64,000 bases of DNA from Tropicimonas marinistellae (GTDB lineage Bacteria; Pseudomonadota; Alphaproteobacteria; Rhodobacterales; Rhodobacteraceae): NCBI RefSeq assembly GCF_001509585.1, contig NZ_LNCI01000002.1, positions 124,001 through 188,000 of the forward strand. The letters run 5' to 3'. The position numbers were made by a program, and so were the translations under genes. Positions 20,244-29,645 of this stretch are shown here, piece by piece (the stretch's first letter is position 1; each line of letters opens with the position of its first letter). The notes below the pieces were generated by a model, which saw only the letters and a list, made by a program, of their open reading frames with translations, was not told the origin of the DNA and searched no databases.

Positions 20244-22637
20244 TCAGCCTGCGGCGACATCGCCCTCCGTGGCAGGTTCAGCGTGCCAGATGTCCGACAT
20301 GTAGCCCCGGATCGTCCTGTCGGAAGACAACCAGCCGGCCCGCGCGGTGTTCAGAACGGCGGTGCGCGTCCATTGCTTTCGATCGGTGAAGGCCGCGTCC
20401 ACCTCTCGCTGCGCCCGCCAATAGTCGGTGAAGTCCGAACACACCATGAAGTAGTCGTGGTGCGTCAGGTTCTCGGTGATCGAATGGTAGCGACCCGGCT
20501 CGTCGGGGCTGAATATCCCGGAACGGATCGCCTCCAGCGCGCGGCCAAGGCGCGGGTCCTCTGCAATCGCGCGCGCGGCATGGCCGCCTTCCTTGCGGCG
20601 TTCCATCACTTCGGCCGCGGTCATGCCGAAGAGGAAGAAGTTCTCGGCACCGACAAGGTCGCGGATTTCCACGTTGGCGCCGTCCAGGGTTCCTATCGTC
20701 AGTGCCCCGTTCAGCGTGAACTTCATGTTGCCAGTGCCCGACGCTTCCTTGCCTGCCGTCGAGATCTGTTCGGAAAGATCTGCCGCAGGTATCAACCGTT
20801 CGGCGAGGCTCACGTTGTAGTTCGGCGGGAAAACAACCTTCAGATACCGGGATGTCAGCGGATCGCTGTTCATCACCGTCGCCATGTCGTTTGCGAGACG
20901 GACCATCTCCTTGGCGTAGATATAGTTGGGGAACGCCTTGCCACCGAAAATCTTCACCCTCGGAACCCAATCGGCGTTGGGGTTGTCGCGGATTTCCTGC
21001 CAGTGCGCGATCGTTTCCAGCAGATTGAGGTGCTGGCGCTTGTATTCGTGGATACGCTTGACCTGGATGTCGAATATCGAGTCCGGGTCGACGCTGACCT
21101 TCAGCGTCTCGGCGATCCACTGAGACAGATCCACCTTGTTGGCGCGCTTCGCGGCCAGGAAAGCGTCGACGAATGCCGAATCGTCTGCATGCGCTTCGAG
21201 CTTTTCGAGTTGCTCCAGATCGTCCACCCAATCCTCACCGATGGTGTCGGTGATGAGGCCAGACAGGCGCGGGTTGCATGAGAGTAGCCAGCGGCGCGGT
21301 GTCACACCGTTGGTTTCGTTCACGATCCGATCGGGATGCAGTTCGTGCAACTCCTTGAAGACGGTCGACTTCATCAATTCGGTGTGCAGCGCCGCCACGC
21401 CATTGACCTTGTGGGCCATGATGAAGCCCAGCGTGCCCATGTGAACCTTGCCGTCCTGGTGCGCATTGAGGCTGTGGGTGCCGGTTTCGCGGCGATGCAG
21501 GTCGTCGATCCGGTCGATAAGCTGCATGTGGCGCGGCAGCAGCCGGCCCATGCGCGCCTCGCCCCAGGTCTCCAGCGCCTCGGGCAGCAGCGTGTGGTTG
21601 GTGTAGGAGAGTGTCGCACGGGCTATGCCGACGGCCTCTTCGAAGTCCATGCCGCGCTCGTCATGCAGGATCCGGACCAATTCGGGTCCCGCGATGGCGG
21701 GGTGGGTGTCGTTGATCTGGATCGCGGCCTTCTTCGGCAGCAGCTTCAGATCGTCGTATTCGCTTTCGAAGCGACGAATGATGTCCCGCAGGCTGGCGGC
21801 GGTGTGGAAGAACTCCTGCTTGAGCCGGAGTTCCTTGCCCTGTTCGGTGTGATCGTCGGGGTAGAGCACCCGCGAGAGCGTGCGGGCCAGTGCCTCCGGC
21901 TCCGCGGCGGCGGCATATTCACCGCGGTTGAACCGCGCGAGGTCAAAGCCGTGCATCGGCCGCGACTCCCACAGGCGCAGTGTGTTGCCCCAGCGGCCCT
22001 TCCAGCCGATGACCGGCGTGTCGTGCGCCATGGCGATGAGCATTTCGGACGGGTACCAGTTGGCGCGACTGCCAATCTCCTGCACATGACCGCCGAAGCC
22101 GATGTCAATGGAGACTTCGGGGCGCTCGAATTCCCAGGCGTGTCGCTGGCTGAGCCAGTCCTCCGGTTCCTCGATCTGCCGGCCGTCCTCGAACCGCTGG
22201 CGGAAAAGGCCATTCTCGTAGCGGATGCCGTAGCCCATCGCCGGCAGGCCGATGGTCGACATCGATTCCATGAAACAGGCGGCCAGACGTCCGAGGCCAC
22301 CGTTGCCAAGGGCGGCGTCCGGTTCGTCCTCCAGGATTTCCCGGTAGTCCAGCGCCAGTTCTTTCAGCGCGCCGGTTGCGGCTTCCTCCAGCCGCATGTT
22401 GACGATTGCATCCTTCAACAACCGTCCGATCAGGAATTCCAGCGACAGGTAGTAGACGCGCTTGAGGTTACTGCCATAGGTACGCCGGGTGGCTGCGAAC
22501 CACCGGTCGACGATCCGGTCGCGCACTGCAAAGGACAAGGCCATTCGCCAATCGTACACATGGGCGGTCGCCGCATCCTTGCCCAGCGTGTAGACCAGAT
22601 GATGCAGGATGGCATCTTTCATTTCGGAGGGGGTCAT
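20244..22637 (-). CDS. glgP: glycogen/starch/alpha-glucan phosphorylase
   Basis: This 797-residue GT35 enzyme releases glucose-1-phosphate from glycogen ends. The pyridoxal-phosphate site EASGTGNMKFTLNGA places the cofactor lysine near residue 637, and GNGGLGRLAACF near the N-terminus is a family hallmark. It is the first gene of the seven-gene operon; GAGGA lies 9 nt upstream of its ATG. Having the degradative enzyme first suggests both directions of glycogen flux are transcribed together and controlled at enzyme level. Confidence 0.97.
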   Translation of the reverse strand: MTPSEMKDAILHHLVYTLGKDAATAHVYDWRMALSFAVRDRIVDRWFAATRRTYGSNLKRVYYLSLEFLIGRLLKDAIVNMRLEEAATGALKELALDYREILEDEPDAALGNGGLGRLAACFMESMSTIGLPAMGYGIRYENGLFRQRFEDGRQIEEPEDWLSQRHAWEFERPEVSIDIGFGGHVQEIGSRANWYPSEMLIAMAHDTPVIGWKGRWGNTLRLWESRPMHGFDLARFNRGEYAAAAEPEALARTLSRVLYPDDHTEQGKELRLKQEFFHTAASLRDIIRRFESEYDDLKLLPKKAAIQINDTHPAIAGPELVRILHDERGMDFEEAVGIARATLSYTNHTLLPEALETWGEARMGRLLPRHMQLIDRIDDLHRRETGTHSLNAHQDGKVHMGTLGFIMAHKVNGVAALHTELMKSTVFKELHELHPDRIVNETNGVTPRRWLLSCNPRLSGLITDTIGEDWVDDLEQLEKLEAHADDSAFVDAFLAAKRANKVDLSQWIAETLKVSVDPDSIFDIQVKRIHEYKRQHLNLLETIAHWQEIRDNPNADWVPRVKIFGGKAFPNYIYAKEMVRLANDMATVMNSDPLTSRYLKVVFPPNYNVSLAERLIPAADLSEQISTAGKEASGTGNMKFTLNGALTIGTLDGANVEIRDLVGAENFFLFGMTAAEVMERRKEGGHAARAIAEDPRLGRALEAIRSGIFSPDEPGRYHSITENLTHHDYFMVCSDFTDYWRAQREVDAAFTDRKQWTRTAVLNTARAGWLSSDRTIRGYMSDIWHAEPATEGDVAAG

Positions 22638-22979
22638 AATGTCGTCCTCGTAACGCGGCCGCGGGAGGGGAGGCGGCGCTTTCAGTCCACCGGGGTTATT
22701 CCCGAGCCTCCCTACAGGCGCAACCCCGGGAAACTACTGAGGCGGTAAAGCGGTCCGCACGGGGCATTTGAGGCACGATTCGGCTACCAATTGCTTAGGA
22801 CGCGGGTTTTTGTGCCGCGAGAGGAGGCAGTGTTGCCCGACGACCGGCAGTAATTCGGGCAGCGGTATTGGCCTTCGCGCACGGCATTGCAGGGTACCGG
22901 TTCACGATGGATTACCGCCAGCACCGTGCTGCGGGACGCGGGTGTCGGGCAGCGGTGTATTCACGCGTCTCGCGTGCGA
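22638..22979 (-). promoter_or_regulatory. leader region of the glycogen operon
   Basis: This 342-bp gap separates glgP from the flavin reductase gene, both on the minus strand. It must carry the glg operon promoter and the end of the preceding unit. The part nearest glgP is GC-rich with runs of G/C; I see no confident -35/-10 pair, riboswitch or terminator. Confidence 0.35.
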
Positions 22980-23477
22980 TCAGAGGCTCGAAGCGAAGCG
23001 GCCGTAGGCGCCGAGCGCAAAGACGAGCGGTACACCCGGAGTGTGTTCTACCTTCTCAACGAGGCCCAGCACGATCGTATGGTCGCCGGCGCCATGGGCG
23101 GCGAAGTGGCGGCAATCGAAGCGGGTCAGGCAGCCCGAGATCTGTGGGGTCCCGTTCGGACCTTCGCGCCAATCGACGCCGTCGAAATTGCGCGCCTCGA
23201 CAGCAAACCGTTCCGAAAGCTGGAGTTGCTGCGCTTCCAGCACATGAACGGAAAAGTGCTGGGTCGAAACGAACGCATCGTGCCGTGGCGAGGCGACGGC
23301 TGGGCACCACAGCAGCAGCGGCGGATCGAGCGACACGCTAGTGAAACTGTTGGCGGTGAATCCCAGCGGTCCGGTCTCGTCGCGACATGTGACGACCGTA
23401 ACGCCGGTGGCGAAGGCGCCGAGCGCAGTGCGAAGTTCCCGCTCGCGGCCGGGACCGGGCGTGAAGCTCTCTTTCAT
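22980..23477 (-). CDS. flavin reductase family protein
   Basis: This 165-residue FMN-binding protein belongs to the HpaC/flavin reductase family that supplies reduced flavin to two-component monooxygenases. The family signature is visible early as FATGVTVVT, then GPLGFTANSFTSVSLDPPLLL; the C-terminal HxxxxGxVE-like segment (HTIVLGLVEKVEH) is also present. ATG 23477 is chosen because GGAGG lies 8 nt upstream; an ATG 24 nt further upstream lacks this. It follows the aldo/keto reductase by 39 nt and may be co-transcribed. No partner monooxygenase is in the window. Confidence 0.88.
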   Translation of the reverse strand: MKESFTPGPGRERELRTALGAFATGVTVVTCRDETGPLGFTANSFTSVSLDPPLLLWCPAVASPRHDAFVSTQHFSVHVLEAQQLQLSERFAVEARNFDGVDWREGPNGTPQISGCLTRFDCRHFAAHGAGDHTIVLGLVEKVEHTPGVPLVFALGAYGRFASSL

Positions 23478-23516
23478 GCGGTCGGCCTCCTTTCGGCTCA
23501 TCGCGCGGCGCGCCGG

Positions 23517-24410
23517 TCAGGGAACCTCGTGGCCCAGAGCGGCGGTGTAGAGCGTGAACCACGTCTGGCGGTCCATGTCGACTGCGAAGGCATCGGAAAT
23601 CCGACGAATCCGATCCAGCGTGTTGGTACCCACGACCGGCAGGATACAGGCTGGGTGCGTCAGCAGCCACGCGAGGGCCACCGCCATCGGGCCGACACCA
23701 TCCCGCTCCGCTACCTCGCGCAAGGCTGCGTTCATCGCATTGTGGCCAGAGGACAGGAGGGCACCACCCGCCAATGGCGACCAGGCCATTGGTGCAACGT
23801 CCAACTCCTGAAGAAACGCCAGATCGCCATTCGTCATCGGATCGTGCCGCAGAAGGCTGATCTCGATCTGGTTGGTTGCCAGGCGTGTGTCCATGGCGCT
23901 CTGCAGCAACCGCCAGTCATGTGGCCGGAAGTTGGAAACCCCCACGGCCCGTACCTTGCCCGAGGCAACCGCCTCGTCGAGCGCGCGTCCGGTTTCGAAA
24001 TGATCCATCAGCGGGTCGGGACGGTGGAGCAGGAGCAGGTCGATCCGCTCGATGGCCATGTTGCTAAGAGAGGAATCGATGGAGGCTGCGATATGCGCGG
24101 GGCTCGTGTCGTAATACTTGACGCGCCGGTCGGCGTATTTTCCAACCGGGGCGACGATATCGCATTTGGTGACGATCTCGATCTGCGCCCGCAGGTGCGG
24201 CGCCGCCCGCAGGGCCGCCCCCAGCAGCGCCTCCGCCGTGTAGCCGCCGTAGATATCGGCCTGATCGAAACTGGTGATCCCCTGTTCCAGACAGGCCTCC
24301 ATCTTGGCCTGAACACGCTTGGGCGACGTGTCGGGGTCGTCCCCGAGCCGCCACATGCCGTAAACGATCCGGCTCAGTTCGAGGCCCACGGTTAGTTCCA
24401 CCCGTTCCAT
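23517..24410 (-). CDS. aldo/keto reductase (YdhF-like)
   Basis: This is a 297-residue NADPH-dependent oxidoreductase with an (alpha/beta)8 fold. Family features include FDQADIYGGYTAEALLGAAL, which carries the catalytic Asp and Tyr, IDLLLLHRPDPLMD, and the cofactor region near the C-terminus (LPVVGTNTLDRIRRI). ATG 24410 follows GGGGAC and gives the usual family N-terminus (MERVELTVG). The upstream in-frame extension to 24647 is not family-like. It is divergent from phnC across 283 bp. Its substrate is unknown. Confidence 0.9.
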   Translation of the reverse strand: MERVELTVGLELSRIVYGMWRLGDDPDTSPKRVQAKMEACLEQGITSFDQADIYGGYTAEALLGAALRAAPHLRAQIEIVTKCDIVAPVGKYADRRVKYYDTSPAHIAASIDSSLSNMAIERIDLLLLHRPDPLMDHFETGRALDEAVASGKVRAVGVSNFRPHDWRLLQSAMDTRLATNQIEISLLRHDPMTNGDLAFLQELDVAPMAWSPLAGGALLSSGHNAMNAALREVAERDGVGPMAVALAWLLTHPACILPVVGTNTLDRIRRISDAFAVDMDRQTWFTLYTAALGHEVP

Positions 24411-24594
24411 TTGCGTCCCCCTGAAGTCGCTGAATCGGCCGACGCGCGGCTGGCGCCAGAGCACCACAAACGCGCGTACGTTGATACCCCAATCCGACGC
24501 TGGATAGGTCCGTGTCCCGGCCAGCACGTTGTCGCCGGCGAGGCACGCCGGGGCGAGTATACGGCCCCGCCCGTATGACGATCCGGCGGCGTGA

Positions 24595-24656
24595 CTGTCA
24601 CAAATCCGTTTCCCGGCCGTCGTCAAAGCTTCGCTGTGCCGTAACAAAACCGTCGC
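24595..24656 (+). promoter_or_regulatory. Pho-box-like direct repeats upstream of phnC
   Basis: Two 7-4-7 repeat pairs occur here: CTGTCAC-AAAT-CCGTTTC at 24595-24612 and CCGTAAC-AAAA-CCGTCGC at 24639-24656, the latter ending 37 nt before the phnC start. PhoB sites are 7-bp repeats related to CTGTCAT with 4-bp AT-rich spacers. The match is good in spacing and spacer, moderate in the repeats. PhoB control under phosphate limitation is inferred. Confidence 0.5.
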
Positions 24657-24693
24657 TGGCTGCTCCTAGAGCGGAACTTGCCGAGAGCTGGGG

Positions 24694-25536
24694 GTGAATG
24701 TGGCACTTGTCGTCGAGCAGGTAACGAAAATGTTTGGCCAGAAGGCAGCCGTGGACAAGGCAACCTTCCGTGTCGAAGGATCTGCGATGATCGGGATTAT
24801 CGGCAGGTCGGGTGCCGGCAAATCCACGTTCCTGCGCATGATGAACCGTCTGACGGACGCAACATCGGGACGCATCCTGTTCAACGATAGAGATATTTTG
24901 AGCCTGACCGGCGCGCGCAGGCGCGCGTGGCAATCCGATTGCGCGATGATCTTCCAGCAGTTCAATCTGGTGCCGAGAATGGATGTGGTCTCCAACGTCC
25001 TGCATGGAACGCTGAACCGCCGGTCCACGCTGGCCACGATGTTCAACCTTTACCCGACCGCGGACATTCACAAGGCGATCGACATTCTCGACCGGCTCGG
25101 CATCGCCGACCAGGCCGCCAAGCGTGCCGAGGTGCTCTCGGGCGGCCAGCAGCAGCGCGTCGCCATCGCCCGCGCGCTTATGCAGGACCCCGAGATAATC
25201 CTCGCCGACGAACCCATCGCCTCGCTCGACCCGATGAATGCCCAGATCGTCATGGAGGCGCTCCGGCGCATCCACGAGGAGGACGGGCGCATGGTCATCG
25301 CCAACCTGCACACGCTGGACACCGCGCGGCGCTACTGCGACCGGGTGATCGGCATGCGGGACGGGCGCATCGTGTTCGATGGCACGCCGGAGCAGCTTAC
25401 CACGGGCGTGGCGCGCGACATTTACGGCGCCGGCGCCGACTTTTCGGAGGAGGCGACGTCGACCGAGATTGGCGCCATCGCTCGGTCCGACGCAGCCGCC
25501 CAACTCATCCGCAAGGCGGAGGCCGAAGCCGGCTGA
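24694..25536 (+). CDS. phnC: phosphonate ABC transporter ATPase
   Basis: This 280-residue ATPase belongs to the PhnC family. It has Walker [10 protein letters not shown] at residues 37-45, signature LSGGQQQR at 148-155 and Walker B ILADEP ending with D172-E173. The start is GTG 24694; no upstream ATG in frame gives a better N-terminus. It begins the phnC-phnD-phnE-phnE operon. The C-terminal ~25 residues after DFSEEATS form an extra tail. The cargo could be phosphonate, phosphite or a phosphate ester; sequence alone does not decide. Confidence 0.95.
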   Translation: MNVALVVEQVTKMFGQKAAVDKATFRVEGSAMIGIIGRSGAGKSTFLRMMNRLTDATSGRILFNDRDILSLTGARRRAWQSDCAMIFQQFNLVPRMDVVSNVLHGTLNRRSTLATMFNLYPTADIHKAIDILDRLGIADQAAKRAEVLSGGQQQRVAIARALMQDPEIILADEPIASLDPMNAQIVMEALRRIHEEDGRMVIANLHTLDTARRYCDRVIGMRDGRIVFDGTPEQLTTGVARDIYGAGADFSEEATSTEIGAIARSDAAAQLIRKAEAEAG

Positions 25537-25607
25537 CTGCGCACTTCAGCATTCATCAGCCCGGCGCCGGTGGTCGGCAGCGGGCCAATCCAACGGGAGA
25601 AACGACG

Positions 25608-26513
25608 ATGAAAAAACTGGTTGCCGCCCTCGTGGCCACGACCGCGCTTGCTGCTCCGGCCTTGGCCCAGGACAGCATCGAGGAATTCCGCATCGCCATC
25701 CTCGGCGGCGAGAACGCCCAGGATCGCGTTGCCAACAACACCTGCCTGGCCGAGTACATCGAGGAAGTCCTCGGCGTCCCGACCAAGATCTTCACCCCCG
25801 CCGACTACGATGGCGCGATCCAGGGTCTGCTCGGTGGTACCATCGACGTGGCCTGGCTTGGCGCCTCCGGCTACGCCAAAACCTATCTGACCGATCCCGA
25901 AGCGGTCGAGCCGGTGCTGGTCAAGACCAACCTCGACGGCTCCTTCTCCTACCACTCCATCGGTTTCGCGCGCGAGGACAGTGGCATCGCCTCGCTGGCG
26001 GACATGAAGGGCAAGGTCTTCGGTTTCGGCGACCCCAACTCCACCTCGGGCTATCTGATCCCGTCGGTCGAGATTCCGGAACTCATCGGCGCTTCCATGG
26101 AATCGGGTGATTATTTCGGCGAAGTGAAATTCACCGGTGGTCACGAGCAAACCATCGTCGCGGTGTTCAACGGCGACATCGACGGCGGCGTGACCTGGGC
26201 CGACGGGCTCGGCGCCTGGGAAGACGGTTACAACTCCGGGGCACTGCGCAAGGCCGTCGATTCCGGCCTCGTCGACATGAATGACATGGTCGAAATCTGG
26301 CGTTCCAAGCCGATCCCGGAAGGCCCGGTTGTGCTGCGCAAGGCGCTGCCCGCGGACGTCAAGGAGAAGGTCACGGCCGTCTATGCCGGCCTGCACGAGA
26401 AGGATCAGGATTGCGCCTACGGCGTGGCCAACGGCGAGACCGCCGGTTTCCAGCCGATCGGCCACGACGCCTATCTCTCGATCATCGCGACCCGCCAGGC
26501 GAAGTCCAACTAA
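25608..26513 (+). CDS. phnD: phosphonate ABC transporter substrate-binding protein
   Basis: This 301-residue periplasmic protein has a signal peptide with probable cleavage after ALA at residue 20. The family motifs ILGGENAQDR near the mature N-terminus, VAWLGASGYA and FGFGDPNSTSGYLIP mark it as PhnD-like; the latter segment lines the phosph(on)ate pocket in characterised members. The spacer to phnC is 71 nt, and GGGAGA lies upstream of the ATG. It is the ligand-specificity subunit for the two permeases that follow. Confidence 0.95.
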   Translation: MKKLVAALVATTALAAPALAQDSIEEFRIAILGGENAQDRVANNTCLAEYIEEVLGVPTKIFTPADYDGAIQGLLGGTIDVAWLGASGYAKTYLTDPEAVEPVLVKTNLDGSFSYHSIGFAREDSGIASLADMKGKVFGFGDPNSTSGYLIPSVEIPELIGASMESGDYFGEVKFTGGHEQTIVAVFNGDIDGGVTWADGLGAWEDGYNSGALRKAVDSGLVDMNDMVEIWRSKPIPEGPVVLRKALPADVKEKVTAVYAGLHEKDQDCAYGVANGETAGFQPIGHDAYLSIIATRQAKSN

Positions 26514-26578
26514 GACGCGACCACATCTTCAGGCGGGCTCCGGCAGACCGGGGCCCGTTACATTCCCAGAGGCATCCG

Positions 26579-27451
26579 ATGGCCGACGCCGCATCCCAAA
26601 CACCCGACCGCATCGGTACGCTGCAGCAGAGTTACCTGGCTCATGTGCGCCAGAAGCGGCTCTATAGCGGATTGATGCTGGCGGTGTTCGTCCTGCTCTA
26701 CGTCGGCGGCTTCGGAATTGCCGAAAGCCGGAATGCCGGTGGCTTCCTCGACGGCCTGCACCGTGTGTTCGATTTCCCCTCGGAAGTGGTTTCCGAGGCG
26801 GCGGAAAAGGCCGCGAACCTGCCCGGCCATCTCGTAACCTACTTCCCGGCGCTCCTGGAGACGCTGAACATCGCCGCGGTCTCCACCATTCTGGGCGTCA
26901 TCGTCGGGGCTCTGCTGTCGCTGCTGTCCACCCGCGGACTCGCGCGCTTTCCCCGGTTCATCTGGCTGTTTCGCCGTCTCATGGACACCATGCGCGCCTT
27001 TCCGGAAATCGTCGTCGCGCTGGTGCTGATCTTCATTCTCGGTGGCGGCCCCGTGCCGGCGATGATCGCTATCGCCATCCACACCGCCGGCGCCATCGGT
27101 AAGCTCTATTCCGAGGTGAACGAAAACGCGGACCTGAAGCCGGTCGAAGGCCTCGCCTCCGTCGGTGCGACCTGGATGCAGAAGATGTGGTTCGGCGTAA
27201 TCCCGCAGGTGGCGCCAAACTACCTCAGCTACGCCCTGCTGCGCTTCGAGATCAATATCCGCGCATCGGCCATCCTCGGCTTTGTGGGGGCGGGCGGCAT
27301 CGGCTACGAGCTGCGCAATGCCATGTCCTGGGGCAAGGGCCGTTTCGACCAGGCGGCGGCGATCTTCATCCTCCTGTTCCTCACCATTGTCGTGGTCGAC
27401 CATTTCTCCAGCGTCTATCGCGACCGTTTGACGAATGGGCGCAACGCATGA
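26579..27451 (+). CDS. phnE: phosphonate ABC transporter permease PhnE (first copy)
   Basis: This 290-residue inner-membrane permease has an N-terminal TM segment at about residues 32-52 and a core of further helices with the EAA-type loop (VEGLASVGATWMQKMWFGVIPQV). The N-terminal ~25 residues are cytoplasmic. The next permease starts inside its stop codon (ATGA), implying a heterodimeric pore. AGAGG lies about 7 nt before the ATG. Confidence 0.93.
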   Translation: MADAASQTPDRIGTLQQSYLAHVRQKRLYSGLMLAVFVLLYVGGFGIAESRNAGGFLDGLHRVFDFPSEVVSEAAEKAANLPGHLVTYFPALLETLNIAAVSTILGVIVGALLSLLSTRGLARFPRFIWLFRRLMDTMRAFPEIVVALVLIFILGGGPVPAMIAIAIHTAGAIGKLYSEVNENADLKPVEGLASVGATWMQKMWFGVIPQVAPNYLSYALLRFEINIRASAILGFVGAGGIGYELRNAMSWGKGRFDQAAAIFILLFLTIVVVDHFSSVYRDRLTNGRNA

Positions 27452-28776
27452 GTGACACCGCCGCCCACCCGATCTCCGGCGAGGTCACGCGCGATTTCGG
27501 CCGCAAGCGCCGTGTCGCGCTGGCCGTGCCGGTCCTGCTCTTGGCCTATTTCGTCTATGTCTTCTTCGCTTTCGACATTCCCGGCCTTGCGCAACGCGCC
27601 AGTATGGAAAACGCGCGGGTGCTGGTGTCGGACGCCTATAGCTACAAGACCCACGTCACCCGCAACAACCGAAGCGGTGAGCTGACTGTCGCTGTCGAAG
27701 GCAAGCGCAACCACATCTACGCACCGGACCGGATGCCGGCCTGGATCACGGCTAGTGGAGAGACGACGGAGATCGCCCTGCGCCACGGCCATCGCGTCAC
27801 CTATGCGCCGGACGCCGTGATCTATCACTACCCGACTATCGGAGATATCCGGATCACTAACCCTGACGGTACCTTCCTGACGGAGATCCCCGAGGGCCTG
27901 CCGGATGGGATCGTGAATGCCACCGGCGCCCGCGTCTCGATCGGGACAAACGCCGGCCGGCTGGCGGTCACCCGGTCCAAGGCGGAGACCTTTCGGTATT
28001 TCAACGGCTGGGAGCTGTTCTTCTTCACCCTGGACAGCCCCTATCGCGGCCATTCGGCGTTCGAGATCCTTTTCGGACCGCAGATCGATGTGGCGCGCGG
28101 GAACTGGGCGGGCGCGGCGCAGGATTTCTGGGGCAACACGCTCTGGCGCCACAAGGATGTCGCCTGGGCGATGTTCGAAACCATCCTGATGGCGTTCCTG
28201 GGGACCTTCGGCGCGGCCATGGTCGCGCTTCCGCTCGCCTTCCTCGCGGCGCGAAACTTCACGCCGCTGATGTCGGTGCGGTTCGCCGCGCGCCGGGTCT
28301 TCGATTTCGTACGCGGCGTCGACGCCCTGATCTGGACCATCGTCCTCGCGCGTGCCTTTGGGCCCGGCCCAATGACGGGGGCCCTTGCGATCCTGGTCAC
28401 AGATACCGGCAGCTTCGGCAAGATTTTCTCCGAAGCGCTCGAGAACGTGGATGATAAGCAGATCGAGGGGATCCGCTCCACCGGTGCCCGCCCGATGCAG
28501 CGATATCGCTTCGGAGTGATCCCGCAAGTGACCCCGGTGCTGCTGAGCCAGATCCTCTATTTCTTCGAATCCAACGCGCGGTCGGCCACGGTCATCGGCG
28601 CCATCACGGGCGGGGGCATCGGGCTGATGCTGACCCAGGCGATCAATACGCAGCAGGATTGGGAGCAGGTGACCTGGTATATCGTGTTGATCCTGATCAT
28701 GGTGGTGGTGATGGACACACTTTCCGGCTGGCTGCGCGCCAAGGTCATCAAGGGCGGAGAGGACCCGCTTCTGTAG
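27448..28776 (+). CDS. phnE: phosphonate ABC transporter permease PhnE (second copy, with extra periplasmic domain)
   Basis: This 442-residue permease is far longer than its 290-residue partner. After a TM segment at about 30-50 it has a ~180-residue hydrophilic, beta-rich region (about 55-235) predicted to be periplasmic. The permease core then follows with the loop IEGIRSTGARPMQRYRFGVI. Two PhnE-type permeases, the second enlarged, are known from phn operons of alphaproteobacteria. It overlaps the first permease by 4 nt. The role of the extra domain is not known. Confidence 0.92.
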   Translation: MSDTAAHPISGEVTRDFGRKRRVALAVPVLLLAYFVYVFFAFDIPGLAQRASMENARVLVSDAYSYKTHVTRNNRSGELTVAVEGKRNHIYAPDRMPAWITASGETTEIALRHGHRVTYAPDAVIYHYPTIGDIRITNPDGTFLTEIPEGLPDGIVNATGARVSIGTNAGRLAVTRSKAETFRYFNGWELFFFTLDSPYRGHSAFEILFGPQIDVARGNWAGAAQDFWGNTLWRHKDVAWAMFETILMAFLGTFGAAMVALPLAFLAARNFTPLMSVRFAARRVFDFVRGVDALIWTIVLARAFGPGPMTGALAILVTDTGSFGKIFSEALENVDDKQIEGIRSTGARPMQRYRFGVIPQVTPVLLSQILYFFESNARSATVIGAITGGGIGLMLTQAINTQQDWEQVTWYIVLILIMVVVMDTLSGWLRAKVIKGGEDPLL

Positions 28777-28800
28777 CCGACCGGGCACGAAGAGTTTTCA

Positions 28801-28875
28801 TGCCTCCGGCGGGGATACTTGAAGACAGAAGAAGCGCACGGTTTCTCTTGTCCACAAATATCCCCGCCGGAGGCA
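28801..28875. repeat. inverted intergenic repeat (CCTCCGGCGGGGATA family)
   Basis: A perfect 17-bp inverted pair (TGCCTCCGGCGGGGATA at 28801-28817 and its complement at 28859-28875) flanks a 41-nt loop. From memory, very similar sequences recur between genes in many Rhodobacterales genomes. It lies just after phnE and could act as a bidirectional terminator or mRNA-stabilising hairpin; no T-run follows it. Confidence 0.75.
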
Positions 28876-28902
28876 AGATGTTCCCAAAATGCGGGGGTGC
28901 GC

Positions 28903-29517
28903 ATGCCACGTCTGAGCGAAGAGTCACCAGTCATTCATTCGGACTGTGACCTGACCGACGCCACATTCGGACGGTTCGTGGAAATCGGGCACGGCAGCCG
29001 GGTCGCGCACAGCCGGATCGGAGACTACAGCTACTGCGACCGCTATTGTGACATTGCGAATGCCGAGGTCGGGAAATTCGCGAATATCGCGAGTTTCGTC
29101 CGGATCGGGGCGACCGATCATCCGCTACGCACAGCCAGCCTGCACCATTTTCTATACCGTTCCGCGGATTACTGGGACGATGCTCCCCATGACGCCGACT
29201 GGTTCGCGGCCCGTCGGGCGCGGCGTGCCTGGATTGGGCACGACACGTGGTTGGGGCACAATGCGCAGATAAAGCCGGAGGTGCGCATCGGGCACGGCGC
29301 GGTCGTGGCCTCGGGTGCAATTGTTACCCGCGACGTTGCGCCCTATACGATTGTCGCTGGCGTGCCGGCACGGCAGGTTCGTTTGCGCCAGCCGGTAGAC
29401 GTCGCCGAGCGGTTGGTCGCACTGGCGTGGTGGGATTGGGACCACGCCCGGCTGCGCGCGGCACTGGCGGATTTCCGGGCACTTCCGGCAGCAGCGTTTC
29501 TGGAGAAACATGAATGA
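28903..29517 (+). CDS. phosphonate-associated hexapeptide-repeat transferase
   Basis: This 204-residue left-handed beta-helix acyltransferase resembles the hexapeptide transferase family encoded in phosphonate gene clusters and the chloramphenicol/xenobiotic acetyltransferases. The helix is interrupted by a loop with [14 protein letters not shown] (candidate catalytic His) and resumes at [18 protein letters not shown], ending [24 protein letters not shown] 28903 gives the typical N-terminus; the ORF upstream runs through the inverted repeat. Its position after phnE supports a role in phosphonate metabolism; its acceptor is unknown. Confidence 0.85.
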   Translation: MPRLSEESPVIHSDCDLTDATFGRFVEIGHGSRVAHSRIGDYSYCDRYCDIANAEVGKFANIASFVRIGATDHPLRTASLHHFLYRSADYWDDAPHDADWFAARRARRAWIGHDTWLGHNAQIKPEVRIGHGAVVASGAIVTRDVAPYTIVAGVPARQVRLRQPVDVAERLVALAWWDWDHARLRAALADFRALPAAAFLEKHE

Positions 29518-29568
29518 ACTTGGTGCGGTAGAGGTGATGCCGCGGGCGGCTGAGAAAACGACACCGAA

Positions 29569-29586
29569 TTGTAACCGAACCCTTAC
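29569..29586 (+). promoter_or_regulatory. Pho-box-like repeat upstream of the phosphodiesterase gene
   Basis: TTGTAAC-CGAA-CCCTTAC forms a 7-4-7 arrangement 60 nt before the start codon. The first half-site is one mismatch from the CTGTAAC form; the second is weaker. Its presence before a phosphorus-acquisition gene supports PhoB control but is not decisive. Confidence 0.4.
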
Positions 29587-29645
29587 CTCGGTGACACGTT
29601 GCGGCGCGATAGACGCTTCGTTGAAACACCTTTCGGGGACATGCA

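Noticed and set aside
22887-24395. 502-codon plus-strand frame over flavin reductase and aldo/keto reductase
   Set aside because: Antisense shadow of two recognisable minus-strand genes.
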